Source: Nocardioides sp. Soil797
GTDB lineage: Bacteria > Actinomycetota > Actinomycetes > Propionibacteriales > Nocardioidaceae
Reading direction: 5' to 3'
Length of the DNA stretch: 64,000 nucleotides
Assembly (NCBI GenBank): GCA_001429555.1
Contig: LMSR01000001.1
Span: 304,687-368,686, forward strand
Shown here: one piece after another, positions 26,939-35,948 of the stretch
Layout of the letters: each line of letters opens with the position of its first letter
Position numbering within the stretch: the first letter of the stretch is position 1
Made by a program: the position numbers and the translations under genes
The notes under the pieces: model-generated
Told to the model about the DNA's origin: nothing
The model's database searches: none
The model's input: the letters and a program-made list of their open reading frames with translations, nothing else

Positions 26939-27066
26939 CAATCGCGCAGGTGCGGAGTTGTGGCCCTGAAACCAGTCCGAGTGCGGACACGGTCTCGCAG
27001 GTGCGGAGTTGTGGCCCTGAAACCAGTCCGAGTGCGGACACGATCACGCAGGTGCGGAGTTGTGGC
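26935..27066. repeat. 51-bp-period palindromic array D (3 copies)
   Basis: Units at 26935-26964, 26986-27015 and 27037-27066, period exactly 51. Cores GCAGGTGC, right arms TTGTGGC. The two 21-bp spacers are identical (CCTGAAACC...GTGCG), so this array grew by recent tandem duplication. Confidence 0.8.
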
Positions 27067-27193
27067 CCGGATCAGGGCCCGATGGAGAAGGCCACACCAC
27101 TCGTGCCGAGGTCGATGGAACAGTCCGCGCGCCCTTCGTAGCGTGACGCGCACCACACCGGCTGTCGGTGCTGCCTGGACGATTGGAAACCAC

Positions 27194-28405
27194 ATGAAAC
27201 GTCAGCTCACGGTCACCCTCGCGGCACTTGCCTTGGGAGCCACGGCAGCCTGCGGGTCGGCCAGCACGAACTCCGGAGGCGGAGACGGTGGCACCATCAA
27301 GGTGGCCCTGATCCCGCCGACGAGTGGTGCGCTGGCCCAGTTCGGCACAGATGCGGTCAACGGCTGGAAGACCGCCGTACGCCTGGTGAACGACAACGGT
27401 GGCGTCGACGGCAAGAAGGTCGAGCTGATCGTGAAGGGGACGGACGGCGACCCGGCCACGACCTTGCGCGAAGCGAAAGCCGCGGTCACCCAGGACGGCG
27501 CCCAGTTCATCAGTGCCATCGTCACCTCCCCGGAGAACGCCGCGCTCAACGCACAGCTCGAGGGGTTGGGCGCGCTGTCGCTCAACGCCGTCGGTCAGGA
27601 CGACGCCCTGGTCGGTGAGCAGTGCTCGCCCAACGCCATCCACGTCGTGCAGAGCAACGGCATGAACATCGCTGCGCTCGCGGACTCCCTGAGCCAGATG
27701 CCCGGCGACAAGTGGGCGATCCAGGCCGTCGACTATGCCACCGGACACGGCGCCGCAGAGAACTTCAAGAAGGCGGCCGAGCAGGCCGGCAAGGAGATCG
27801 TCCTCGAGCAGTACGCGCCGTTGAACACGACTGACTTCGGCTCCTACATCACCAAGATCAAGTCGAGTGGGGCAGACGCTGTCTTCGCCGTCGAGTTCGG
27901 TGCCGACGGCATCGCATTCGTGCAACAGGCCGATCAGTTCAACCTCGACAAGCAGCTCGACACCGTGGTCGGGCTGAACATGGTCAGTGAACCGCTCTTC
28001 GAGACCCTGGGTGACTCGATCCTCGGCTACTACAACAACGTTGGCTACGACGTCGAGGCCGACAACGCTCTGAACCAGGAGTTCGTGGACGCCTACACCG
28101 AGGAGCACGGCGTGGCTCCTTACTACGTGCCGGCAGACAACTACCTGTCCGCGGAGACTCTCTTCGCCGGGATCGAGGAAGCCGGGAGCGCCGACCCGAA
28201 GGATGTTGCGAAGGCCCTTGGCGGGTTGGAGTTCGACAGCATCGTCGGCACGGTCACGGTGCGTCCCGAGGACAACCAGGTGCTGCGCGACGACTACCTC
28301 GGCAAGGTGGTCGAGGGACAGGGCGGCGGCCTGAAGTTCGAGATCGTGGCCACCTCGGCGGCCGACGTGACGAGCCCCGAAGCCAGTGCGGACTGCAAGT
28401 TCTGA
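27194..28405 (+). CDS. ABC transporter substrate-binding lipoprotein (branched-chain amino acid type), copy 1
   Basis: Periplasmic-binding-protein-like type 1 receptor, 403 aa, with a lipoprotein signal ending ATAACGSAS (lipobox Cys near residue 20). IPPTSGALAQFG opens the mature domain. It captures solute outside the membrane for LivHMGF-type permeases. Very close to copy 2 (shared LNTTDFGSYITK, GYYNNVGYDV, APYYVPADNYL). It lies upstream of copy 2 with array E between them. The liv family also serves aromatic and alicyclic acids, which would suit this region. Confidence 0.93.
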   Translation: MKRQLTVTLAALALGATAACGSASTNSGGGDGGTIKVALIPPTSGALAQFGTDAVNGWKTAVRLVNDNGGVDGKKVELIVKGTDGDPATTLREAKAAVTQDGAQFISAIVTSPENAALNAQLEGLGALSLNAVGQDDALVGEQCSPNAIHVVQSNGMNIAALADSLSQMPGDKWAIQAVDYATGHGAAENFKKAAEQAGKEIVLEQYAPLNTTDFGSYITKIKSSGADAVFAVEFGADGIAFVQQADQFNLDKQLDTVVGLNMVSEPLFETLGDSILGYYNNVGYDVEADNALNQEFVDAYTEEHGVAPYYVPADNYLSAETLFAGIEEAGSADPKDVAKALGGLEFDSIVGTVTVRPEDNQVLRDDYLGKVVEGQGGGLKFEIVATSAADVTSPEASADCKF

Positions 28406-28435
28406 TCCGCGATCTTGCTTGCTTGATCCGATCGG

Positions 28436-28516
28436 GTCGTAGGTGCGCAGGTGCGTGATCGTGGCCGGTTTTGGGGTGCGAGGGGGGTCGTAGGTGCGCA
28501 GGTGCGTGATTGTGAC
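28436..28516. repeat. 51-bp-period palindromic array E (2 copies)
   Basis: Units at 28436-28465 and 28487-28516, period 51, both with left arm GTCGTAG and core GCAGGTGC. They lie between the two paralogous binding-protein genes, upstream of the promoter-like region of copy 2. Confidence 0.75.
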
Positions 28517-28563
28517 CGGCTTCGGGGCTACCGGATGAGGGACCGGCCTCACCCCTAAGGGAT

Positions 28564-28614
28564 AGAGAGACCTCTCTTATTAGGGTCGTATAGATCTAAC
28601 TATCAGACCATAAT
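28564..28614 (+). promoter_or_regulatory. AT-rich control region: AGAGAG-AC-CTCTCT and operator half-site over -10
   Basis: The AT-rich stretch at 28560-28615 contrasts with its surroundings. It holds an inverted repeat AGAGAG-AC-CTCTCT (28564-28577) and TATCAGACCATAATT (28601-28615). GACCATA there is a perfect half of the FadR-box-like motif, and CATAAT (28609-28614) is a good -10. The ATG of binding protein 2 is at 28676. Confidence 0.45.
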
Positions 28615-28675
28615 TCAGTGACGTGGAGCACACCGGCACCAGTCGGACCTACTTGAGTGGATTGGAAGCACCAAC

Positions 28676-29890
28676 ATGAAACGACAGCTCATCGCGGCAG
28701 TTGCGGCCCTGGCTCTCGGAGCCACCACGGCGGCCTGTGGATCAGCCAGCACGAACTCGGGTAGTGACGGCGACAGTGACACCATCAAGATCGCCCTGAT
28801 TCCGCCGACCAGCGGCGCCCTGGCCCAGTTCGGGACCGACGCGGTCAAGGGCTGGAAGACCGCGGCCCGCATCGCCAACGACAACGGCGGCATCGATGGC
28901 AAGAAGGTCGAGCTGATCATCAAGGGCACCGACGCGGACCCTGCGACCACCTTGCGGGTGGCCAAGGAAGCGGTCACCAAGGACGGCGCCCAGTTCATCG
29001 GTGCGGTGATGACCTCCCCGGAGCACGCCGCGTTGAACGCGCAGCTGGAGGGCCTCGGTGCGCTCTCCTTCAACTCGCTGGGCAAGGACGATGCCCTCGT
29101 GGGCGAGCAGTGCTCCAAGTACGGCTTCCACATCGTGCAGACCAGCAGCATGGACATCAACGGTCTGGCCGACAACATCAACGAGTTGCCCGGCGAGAAG
29201 TGGGCGATCATGGCCGTCGACTACGCGACTGGCCACAGCGCCGCGAAGAAGTTCAAGGCCGCTGCGGAGGCGGCCGGCAAGGACGTTGTCATGGAGCAGT
29301 TCGCTCCGTTGAACACGACTGACTTCGGCTCGTACATCACCAAGCTCAAGGACTCCGGCGCCGACGCCGTCTTCGCTGTCGAGTACGGCGCTGACGGAGT
29401 TGCGTTCGTGCAGCAGGCTGATCAGTTCAACCTGGACGACCAGCTCAAGACGGTCCTCGGATTCAACATGGTCTCCGAGCCGCTCTTCGAGACCCTGGGC
29501 GACTCGATCGCCGGCTACTACAACAACGTTGGCTACGACGTCGACGCTGACAACGCCCTGAACCAGGAGTTCGTCAAGGCCTACACGGAGGACAACGGCT
29601 CGGCGCCCTACTACGTGCCGGCCGACAACTACCTCGCTGCCGAGACCCTCTTCGCTGGCATTGAGGAGGCTGGCAGCACGGACCCGGCCGAGGTCGCTGA
29701 CGCGCTGCAGGACCTGAGCCTCGACAGCATCACCGGCGAGGTCACCCTGCGGGGCGCGGACAACCAGTTGCTGCGTGACTCCTACCTCGGTGAGGTCGTC
29801 AAGGCCGATGGGGGCCTGAAGTTCAAGATCCTCAGCGACGCCAATCCGGACGTCACCACGCCGGAGCCCGACTCGGCCTGCAAGAAGTAG
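28676..29890 (+). CDS. ABC transporter substrate-binding lipoprotein, copy 2
   Basis: 404 aa; signal peptide with lipobox in TTAACGSAS near residue 20. Near-identical in layout to copy 1, for example DAVFAVEYGADG against DAVFAVEFGADG. It is the binding protein nearest to livHMGF and is separated from livH by a strong hairpin, an arrangement that usually keeps binding protein in excess over permease. The serine/aspartate-rich linker after the lipid cysteine (NSGSDGDSDT) is typical of actinobacterial lipoproteins. Confidence 0.94.
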   Translation: MKRQLIAAVAALALGATTAACGSASTNSGSDGDSDTIKIALIPPTSGALAQFGTDAVKGWKTAARIANDNGGIDGKKVELIIKGTDADPATTLRVAKEAVTKDGAQFIGAVMTSPEHAALNAQLEGLGALSFNSLGKDDALVGEQCSKYGFHIVQTSSMDINGLADNINELPGEKWAIMAVDYATGHSAAKKFKAAAEAAGKDVVMEQFAPLNTTDFGSYITKLKDSGADAVFAVEYGADGVAFVQQADQFNLDDQLKTVLGFNMVSEPLFETLGDSIAGYYNNVGYDVDADNALNQEFVKAYTEDNGSAPYYVPADNYLAAETLFAGIEEAGSTDPAEVADALQDLSLDSITGEVTLRGADNQLLRDSYLGEVVKADGGLKFKILSDANPDVTTPEPDSACKK

Positions 29891-29910
29891 CCCAGCGCTC
29901 ACCCGCACAC

Positions 29911-29940
29911 CGTCGGCGCCCGCCCAGGCGGGCGCCGACG
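29911..29940 (+). terminator. perfect 14-bp-stem hairpin between binding protein and livH
   Basis: CGTCGGCGCCCGCC, two-base loop CA, then the exact complement. No U-tract follows. Probably an attenuating terminator or mRNA-stabilising 3' hairpin giving higher expression of the upstream binding protein. Confidence 0.75.
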
Positions 29941-29956
29941 CAATGGAAGGAAACTC

Positions 29957-30811
29957 GTGAACGCAGCACAGGTGCTCAACGGGCTGGCCCTCGGGTCACT
30001 CCTGATGGTGCTCAGCTCCGGACTCGCCATGATCTACGGCCTGCGGGGCGTGGCCAACTTCGCGCACGGCGCGCTCTACATGTCCGGTGCCTACATCGCC
30101 TACTCGGTCTCCGACCGGATGGGATTCGGCCTGGCCATCATCGTCGTACCCCTGGCCCTGGCCGTGATCGGCGTCGTGCTGGAGCTGGCCTTCTTCCGGC
30201 CGCTGCAGCACCGATCCCACATCGAGCTCGGGCTGATCACGTTCGGACTCGCGCTGATCGCCGAACGGCTGGTCATCCTGATCTGGGGCGAGAAGACCCT
30301 GCGGGTCAGGCCTCCGGAGTTCCTCCAGGGGACCAGCACGATCTTCGGCGTCGAATATCCCAGCTACCGGCTCGCGATCATCGTGATCGCCCTGGTCATG
30401 GCCGCCGCGCTGATCCTCTGGTTGCGCCTCAGCAACGTCGGGTTGCACATCCGCGCGGCCAGCCAGGACATCGAGACCGCCGCGATCATGGGCATCAACG
30501 TCGACAAGGTGAGCCTGATCGTGGTCAGTCTCGGCTCGGCCCTCGCCGGACTCGCCGGAACCCTTGCTGCGCCGTACATCGCACTCGACCCGGGGATGGG
30601 CAACGCCTTCCTGATCACGGTCCTGATCGTGGTCGTGGTCGGCGGCATCGGCAGCATCGCCGGTGCCATGATCGCCGGGATGGGGCTGGGTCTCATCCAG
30701 ACGTTGAGCACGGTCTGGTCGCCCAGCTTCGCGGTGCTCGTCCCCTACCTCGCCCTGACCATCGTCCTGTTGTGGCGGCCCACCGGGCTCGCCGGGAAGA
30801 GGATTTCATGA
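29957..30811 (+). CDS. livH: branched-chain-type ABC permease LivH
   Basis: Integral membrane permease, 284 aa, about eight hydrophobic segments; GLALGSLLMVLSSGLAMIYG at the N-terminus and VVVGGIGSIAGAMIAG near residue 235 are the family signatures. Start GTG at 29957 with AAGGAAA upstream. The stop overlaps livM (ATGA). With LivM it forms the membrane channel for solute delivered by the binding proteins. Confidence 0.95.
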   Translation: MNAAQVLNGLALGSLLMVLSSGLAMIYGLRGVANFAHGALYMSGAYIAYSVSDRMGFGLAIIVVPLALAVIGVVLELAFFRPLQHRSHIELGLITFGLALIAERLVILIWGEKTLRVRPPEFLQGTSTIFGVEYPSYRLAIIVIALVMAAALILWLRLSNVGLHIRAASQDIETAAIMGINVDKVSLIVVSLGSALAGLAGTLAAPYIALDPGMGNAFLITVLIVVVVGGIGSIAGAMIAGMGLGLIQTLSTVWSPSFAVLVPYLALTIVLLWRPTGLAGKRIS

Positions 30812-31938
30812 CGACCACCGCACCCGCCGACGACATCACCGGCGACATGGTGGAACCAGCGACCGTCAAGCGCGGCCGTCCCGGCCGAATGCTGATCGGC
30901 CTCGGGGTGGGCATCGCCGTCCTCCTGGTGGGCCTGGCCGTTCCCTACGTCGTCACCGACACCTATCGGATGAGCCTGCTGCTCGACGCCACCATCCTGA
31001 GCATGCTCGCTCTCGGCATCGGCTTCATGGCCCGCCACCTCGGCATGATCAGCCTCGGGCACGGCGCCTTCTTCGGTACGGCGGCCTACGCCGTCGGTGT
31101 GGCAATCACCAACTGGGGTTGGAGTCCGCTCAATGCCGTCATCTTCGCGATCCTCCTCGGCTCGGCCCTGGCGCTGGTCATGGGCGTGCTCGTCGTACGG
31201 GCCTCCGGCTTCGGATTCCTGATGCTGACCCTGGCGCTGTCGCAGGCGCTCTACCAGCTCAGCGTGCAGATCTCGGCGCGTGAATGGACCGGGGCGTACG
31301 ACGGCAAGCTGATCACCTACGAACCCGACATGACCTTCCTCGGCCTGACCCAGGCCGACCTGATCAACCCGGGTCTCTTCTGGCCGTTTGCCTGGAGTGC
31401 GCTGGTGGTCAGCGGGATCGTGCTGTGGGTGGTCGGTCGCTCCAAGTTCGGCACCACCCTCGAGGGTATCCGGGAGAACGAGGAGCGGATGCGGTTCTCC
31501 GGCTACAACACCTTCCTCCCGCGGCTCATCGCGTTCGTGCTCTCCGGGTCCGTGGCCTCGTTGGGTGGCGCGCTCTTCGCAATGAACGCCGGCTACATCT
31601 CCCCGCAGATCCTGGGCTTCACCCAAGCCGGTGACTCGCTGATCGCGGCGTTGATCGGTGGCTTCGGGATCATCCTCGGCCCGGTGATCGGCACGTTCCT
31701 CTTCGTCTACGCCCAAGCCAACTTCAACTTCGGTGGAAACCTGCACCTGCTGACCGGGCTCCTGCTGATCGTGGTGCTGGTCTTCATGCCGGGCGGCATC
31801 ACCGGCACCCTGCAGAAGGTCTATCGACGCATTCGTGGAAAGGACCGCCAGGTGAGTGATGAGAGAGGCCGCAGCGGCCGCGACATCGCCAGCGACCGTG
31901 CGGATGCGTCCGAACTGCGAGCGGAGAACGAGCAATGA
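30808..31938 (+). CDS. livM: branched-chain-type ABC permease LivM
   Basis: 376 aa, about nine to ten membrane segments; LGIGFMARHLGMISLGHGAF near residue 70 is the LivM signature. A cytoplasmic charged tail (about 30 residues after IRGKDRQ) extends the C-terminus. ATG at 30808 overlaps livH's stop; its own stop overlaps livG. Confidence 0.95.
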   Translation: MTTTAPADDITGDMVEPATVKRGRPGRMLIGLGVGIAVLLVGLAVPYVVTDTYRMSLLLDATILSMLALGIGFMARHLGMISLGHGAFFGTAAYAVGVAITNWGWSPLNAVIFAILLGSALALVMGVLVVRASGFGFLMLTLALSQALYQLSVQISAREWTGAYDGKLITYEPDMTFLGLTQADLINPGLFWPFAWSALVVSGIVLWVVGRSKFGTTLEGIRENEERMRFSGYNTFLPRLIAFVLSGSVASLGGALFAMNAGYISPQILGFTQAGDSLIAALIGGFGIILGPVIGTFLFVYAQANFNFGGNLHLLTGLLLIVVLVFMPGGITGTLQKVYRRIRGKDRQVSDERGRSGRDIASDRADASELRAENEQ

Positions 31939-32636
31939 GCATTTTCGAAGGCCGTGGACTCACGGTGAAGTACGGCGCCGTCGTCGCCCTCGACAACATC
32001 GACATCTCGCTGGAGCCGGGCCTCGTGCACGGTGTGATCGGGCCCAACGGCGCGGGCAAGTCGACCTTCATCGACGCACTCTCGGGTCGCAAGCGTCCCT
32101 CGTCGGGCAAGGTGCTGCTCGACGGCTCCGACATCACCCGCCGCTCGGCGCGGTGGCGCCGGACCAAGGGAGTCTCGCGCTCCTTCCAGCGCACCAGTGT
32201 CTTCGGCTCGATGACCGTCGGTGAACAGCTCGAGATGGTGGCCCGCAAGAACGACGAGCCCGATCTCGAGGGGATCATGAAGACCCTCGGGCTCGACGAG
32301 ATCCGCGACCGGGTCTGCTCCGAGATCGCCTACGGCACGCAGCGTTCGGTCGACCTGGCCATTGCGTTGATTGGCCAGCCCCGCGTCGTACTCCTCGACG
32401 AGCCGTGCGCCGGACTGGTCGCCGACGAATCGGTGCGCATGCTCGACCACGTGCGTACGGTCTGCAAGGAGCGCAACGTCGCCGCCCTGTTGGTCGAGCA
32501 CGACGTCGAGGGCGTCTTCCGCACCTGCGACGTGATCACCGTGCTCGACCTCGGCAAGCTGCTTGCCACCGGCGACCCGGCATCGGTCCGTGCCGACGAG
32601 AACGTCATCCGTGCCTACCTGGGGAGCGCAGCATGA
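31935..32636 (+). CDS. livG: branched-chain-type ABC ATPase LivG
   Basis: 233 aa ABC ATPase: Walker A GPNGAGKST near residue 38, Q-loop FQRTSVFGSMTV, Walker B VVLLDEPCAGL, and H-loop VEHDVE. The signature region reads SEIAYGTQRSVDLA rather than LSGGQ, a variation usual in LivG. Overlaps livM and livF by four bases each. Confidence 0.95.
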   Translation: MSIFEGRGLTVKYGAVVALDNIDISLEPGLVHGVIGPNGAGKSTFIDALSGRKRPSSGKVLLDGSDITRRSARWRRTKGVSRSFQRTSVFGSMTVGEQLEMVARKNDEPDLEGIMKTLGLDEIRDRVCSEIAYGTQRSVDLAIALIGQPRVVLLDEPCAGLVADESVRMLDHVRTVCKERNVAALLVEHDVEGVFRTCDVITVLDLGKLLATGDPASVRADENVIRAYLGSAA

Positions 32637-33328
32637 GCAGTCCCGTCCTGGAGTTCCGCGACGTCTCGGCGGCGTACGGCGGGGCCGTCATCCTGCAGGA
32701 GATCTCGTTCGCCATCGAGGAAGGCGAGACCGTCGGCCTGGTCGGACGCAACGGCGCCGGCAAGTCCACGACCCTGATGTCGGTCTACGGCGTCCCGACC
32801 GTCACCGGCGAGATCCTGGTCTCTGGCAAGGCGCTCGGCGGGCGGGCCCACGTGCCGACCTCACGCGGAGTCTCACTGGTCCCGCAGGGCAAGCGGATCT
32901 TCAGCAACCTGACGGTCGAGGAGAACCTGCTGCTCGGGCGCGCCTCCGGACGGAAGGGAACGTGGACGCCGGATGCGGTCTACGAGCTGTTCCCCAACCT
33001 GGCTCGCGGCAAGAAGCGCTCCGGTACGTCGCTCAGTGGTGGTGAGCAGCAGATGCTCGCCATCGGCAGGGCGCTGATGGCCGAGCCGGCGCTGTTGATG
33101 CTCGATGAGCCCACCGAGGGCCTTGCGCCGGTGATCATCGACGCGATCATCGAGGCCCTGAAGGAGATCCGGTCCCGGGGGACGGCTCTGCTCCTGGTCG
33201 AGCAGCACATCGGGATGATTCAGAAGCTCGCCGACCGCTACCTCGCCCTGCGCAGTGGCCGCCTGGTCGGTGACGGTCCGGTCTCCCAGCTCGAGGACCG
33301 TGCCGTGCAGGAACTCATCGCGCTCTGA
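32633..33328 (+). CDS. livF: branched-chain-type ABC ATPase LivF
   Basis: 231 aa ABC ATPase: Walker A GRNGAGKST near residue 35, signature LSGGEQQMLAIGRAL, Walker B LLMLDEPTEGLAP, H-loop VEQHIG. Last gene of the transporter; a bulged hairpin terminator follows 16 bp after the stop. Confidence 0.96.
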   Translation: MSSPVLEFRDVSAAYGGAVILQEISFAIEEGETVGLVGRNGAGKSTTLMSVYGVPTVTGEILVSGKALGGRAHVPTSRGVSLVPQGKRIFSNLTVEENLLLGRASGRKGTWTPDAVYELFPNLARGKKRSGTSLSGGEQQMLAIGRALMAEPALLMLDEPTEGLAPVIIDAIIEALKEIRSRGTALLLVEQHIGMIQKLADRYLALRSGRLVGDGPVSQLEDRAVQELIAL

Positions 33329-33344
33329 CCATGATCCGCGGAAC

Positions 33345-33376
33345 GACGCCGGTGCCCACATGGTGGGACCGGCGTC
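33345..33376 (+). terminator. liv operon terminator hairpin
   Basis: GACGCCGGT-G-CCCAC, loop ATG, GTGGG-ACCGGCGTC: 14 paired bases with one bulged G. Placed just after livF, with no U-tract. Confidence 0.7.
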
Positions 33377-33497
33377 GCCGCGTTTCCGCGCCCTTCTGGT
33401 TCTCGGGCAGGCGGAAAGTCGGGTGTCATCGGCCGCGTTGGGAACCCACCTCGATGAAGGGGTGTCCGCGGAATGTGCCCCCGGGCAAGATCGGGAC

Positions 33498-34310
33498 ATG
33501 TTGATGACAGACACCAGATCCACAGCTGGAACGTGGTCACTGCCCACGTCTCGGAGGCTGCTCGTCCGTCGCGTGCGCGACCTGCTCCGTGTGACCCTCG
33601 CCGACTCCCAGGGTGACATGTTCCCCGAGGGACGGATGGCGGGCGAGGCTGAGCTGATGGGTGAATTCACCGCCCCGCGGGACGCCGTCCGCGAGGCCCT
33701 CTCGCTGCTCGCGGACGAGGGCCTGGTCAAGCGTCGGCGAGGGATGGGCACGTTCCGCACCGACGACAGTTTCAGCATCAACGTCGGGTTACCTCCGGAC
33801 GGCGAACCACTGGTGACGCAGTTCGACGACCACGACCGCCTCAGCCTCAGACTCCTGGAATGGGTGTGGGTGCCGGCCCCCGCGGCGGTCGTACAGCGAC
33901 TCGACGGAGTGGTCGAGGGTGACGACTGTCTCTGCATCGACTACGTCCTGTTGCGCAACGACAGTCCCGTCTGCGTGATCACCAACTACTTGAGGCGGCA
34001 GGAGGGACGCAGTCTCTCACCGGCGGACTTCGCCGAGGACTTCTATTCGATGCTCGACCGCTCGGGCAGCTCGATCCAGTCCCAGGACATCGTGCTCCAA
34101 CCCCGATTGGCCGACACAGAGGTCTCCGCGCTGCTCGACATCGAGGTCGGCGACGCAATCATGTGGATGGAGCAGGTGATCCGCGACGTCAACGGCGTCG
34201 CCATCGACTTTGCGATCGTGCACATGCACCCAGAGCTCCGGGTCGGCATCCCGGGGATGCCGCGCACCGGGCTCAGCAACATCGCCACGCTCCAGAGGGT
34301 GAACCAGTGA
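33498..34310 (+). CDS. GntR/HutC-family regulator with UTRA ligand domain
   Basis: 270 aa. Winged helix near residues 20-85 (AELMGEFTAPRDAVREALSL, then RRRGMGTF) followed by a UTRA domain ending HMHPELRVG. The UTRA group is distinct from the two FadR-type regulators. ATG at 33498; ATG at 33504 is an alternative. The stop overlaps the amidase GTG, so regulator, amidase and the small downstream gene form one unit, and an amide or its product may be the inducer (inference). Confidence 0.88.
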   Translation: MLMTDTRSTAGTWSLPTSRRLLVRRVRDLLRVTLADSQGDMFPEGRMAGEAELMGEFTAPRDAVREALSLLADEGLVKRRRGMGTFRTDDSFSINVGLPPDGEPLVTQFDDHDRLSLRLLEWVWVPAPAAVVQRLDGVVEGDDCLCIDYVLLRNDSPVCVITNYLRRQEGRSLSPADFAEDFYSMLDRSGSSIQSQDIVLQPRLADTEVSALLDIEVGDAIMWMEQVIRDVNGVAIDFAIVHMHPELRVGIPGMPRTGLSNIATLQRVNQ

Positions 34311-35728
34311 CCGCGGCACCGGAGACCCTCGCCGAGGCCAACCGTGCGCTGGTTGCCGGCACCACCACTGCGGTGGAGCTCACGGAGTGCGCCATCGAAC
34401 GCGCCGACCAGCTCGACTCGCAACTGGGCGTCTTCATTGCCCGCACGACGGAGTCAGCACGTGTGGCTGCCGAGCTGTCCGACCGTCGACGCCGCGCTGG
34501 CGAGTCCCTCGGGCCCCTCGACGGCATCCCGATCGGCCTCAAGGACATCGTCTCCGACGTCGAGGGCCAGACGACTGCCCAGAGCCTGGCGCACTCACCT
34601 GCGTGGCAGGAGACCGTGGGCGTCTCCTCGGTTGCTCGACGCCTGCGCGCTGCCGGGGCCGTCGTGATGGGCAAGCTGACCACGATGGAGTTCGCCACGG
34701 GACTTCCGGACGAGACCAAGCCCTTCCCCACGCCGCGCAATCCGTGGGACGTCGACAGATGGGCCGGCGGGTCGAGCTCGGGTTCCGGGTCCGGGGTGGC
34801 CAGCGGCATGTTCCTCGGCGCAGTGGGCACGGACACGGCAGGAAGCATTCGGATCCCCTCGGCATTCAACGGGATCACCGGGCTCAAGCCCACCTTCGGA
34901 CGCGTGCCCAAGGACGGCGTGGTCCCGCTCGGCTTCACGCTCGACCACGTGGGGCCGATGGCCCGAACGGCCGAGGACTGCGCCCTGATGCTTGAGGTGA
35001 TGGCCGGTCACTCCGACTCGGATCCTTGTGCGGCACACCGTCCGACCGAGTCGTGGTCGAGTGCGCTCACCGGAGACCTCCGCGGAATCAGAATCGGCGT
35101 GGACACGTGGGAGCGGCATGCGGCTGCTGGTGTGGACCCCGATCAGCCGGCACTCTTCCAGCGCTCCCTGGACGTGCTGCGAGACGCGGGTGCGACCGTC
35201 ACCCAGCTCGAGGTGCCCATGTACGCCGAGGCAATGGCCGTCGACATGATCGTCATGCTGAGTGAGGCGCATGCCTTCCATGCACCTGACCTTCGGGGAC
35301 GCTGGGAGGACTACGGGCTCGCCACGCGTGTGCTCCTGGCCTCAGCCGACGTGCTCACCGGTGCCGACTACGTCCAGGCCCAGCGAGTACGCCGGGTGCT
35401 CAGGACCCGAGTGGACGGTCTGTTCGAGAGCGTCGACCTCGTCGTGACGCCGTCCGGGCATCTCGGCGCGCCGTTGCTGAGCGACTTGGATCCGGCCAAC
35501 GCGCTGACTGCGTTGCCGTCGGTCCACACGCCGTACTGGAACCCACTCGGAAACCCCACGATCGCCCTGCCGATCGGTCTCTCCTCAGTGGGCACTCCGT
35601 TGTCGATGTCGATCTCGGGCCGTCACTGGGACGAACGACTTGTGCTCCGGGCGGCGGACGCCGTACAGCGCCGGACCAGCGAGCACCTGGCCAAGCCACC
35701 GATGACCACGGCAGGAGCCTTGTCATGA
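34307..35728 (+). CDS. amidase (amidase signature family)
   Basis: 473 aa Ser-cis-Ser-Lys hydrolase: catalytic lysine in IGLKDIVS near residue 72, GGSSSGSGSGVASG with the cis-serine near 150, and nucleophilic serine in GTDTAGSIRIPSAF near 170. Releases ammonia or an amine from a carboxamide. The start is GTG overlapping the regulator stop; its own stop overlaps a 49-codon gene (ATGA). It could be a catabolic amidase or a GatA/AtzE-like member needing a small partner. Confidence 0.93.
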   Translation: MTAAPETLAEANRALVAGTTTAVELTECAIERADQLDSQLGVFIARTTESARVAAELSDRRRRAGESLGPLDGIPIGLKDIVSDVEGQTTAQSLAHSPAWQETVGVSSVARRLRAAGAVVMGKLTTMEFATGLPDETKPFPTPRNPWDVDRWAGGSSSGSGSGVASGMFLGAVGTDTAGSIRIPSAFNGITGLKPTFGRVPKDGVVPLGFTLDHVGPMARTAEDCALMLEVMAGHSDSDPCAAHRPTESWSSALTGDLRGIRIGVDTWERHAAAGVDPDQPALFQRSLDVLRDAGATVTQLEVPMYAEAMAVDMIVMLSEAHAFHAPDLRGRWEDYGLATRVLLASADVLTGADYVQAQRVRRVLRTRVDGLFESVDLVVTPSGHLGAPLLSDLDPANALTALPSVHTPYWNPLGNPTIALPIGLSSVGTPLSMSISGRHWDERLVLRAADAVQRRTSEHLAKPPMTTAGALS

Positions 35729-35874
35729 CACCACGACCTTGGGCTTCCTCCACGGACGAGGAGGCACTGATCGCCGCCAGCCGCGAGATCTTCGCGGCCA
35801 TGGCAGAGCTCCTGCACGAAGTGGCCGAAGCGCGCTACGTCGACCCGGCCGGCGGCTTCGACATCACCCGCTGA
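35725..35874 (+). CDS. small 49-aa protein coupled to amidase
   Basis: Starts at ATG 35725 inside the amidase stop (ATGA) and ends TGA 35874. Acidic and largely helical in composition (DEEALIAASREIFAAMAEL), ending GGFDITR. No domain recognised. AtzE-type amidases use a small helical GatC-like partner (AtzG); position and size would fit, but sequence similarity to AtzG was not evident. Codon choice matches the neighbours, which supports it as real. Confidence 0.5.
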   Translation: MTPRPWASSTDEEALIAASREIFAAMAELLHEVAEARYVDPAGGFDITR

Positions 35875-35948
35875 GCAACACAGTCCCAGCCACCAGCGTT
35901 CGGCCGGTGGCGCAACTGGCGACCCTCGTCGCCTCGAAAGGTGTGCCC

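Noticed and set aside
33321..33331. CGCTCTGACCA resembling the FadR-box-like motif
   Set aside because: It overlaps the livF stop codon and lies before a terminator hairpin, with no promoter or gene start in the right place; the left arm is poor.
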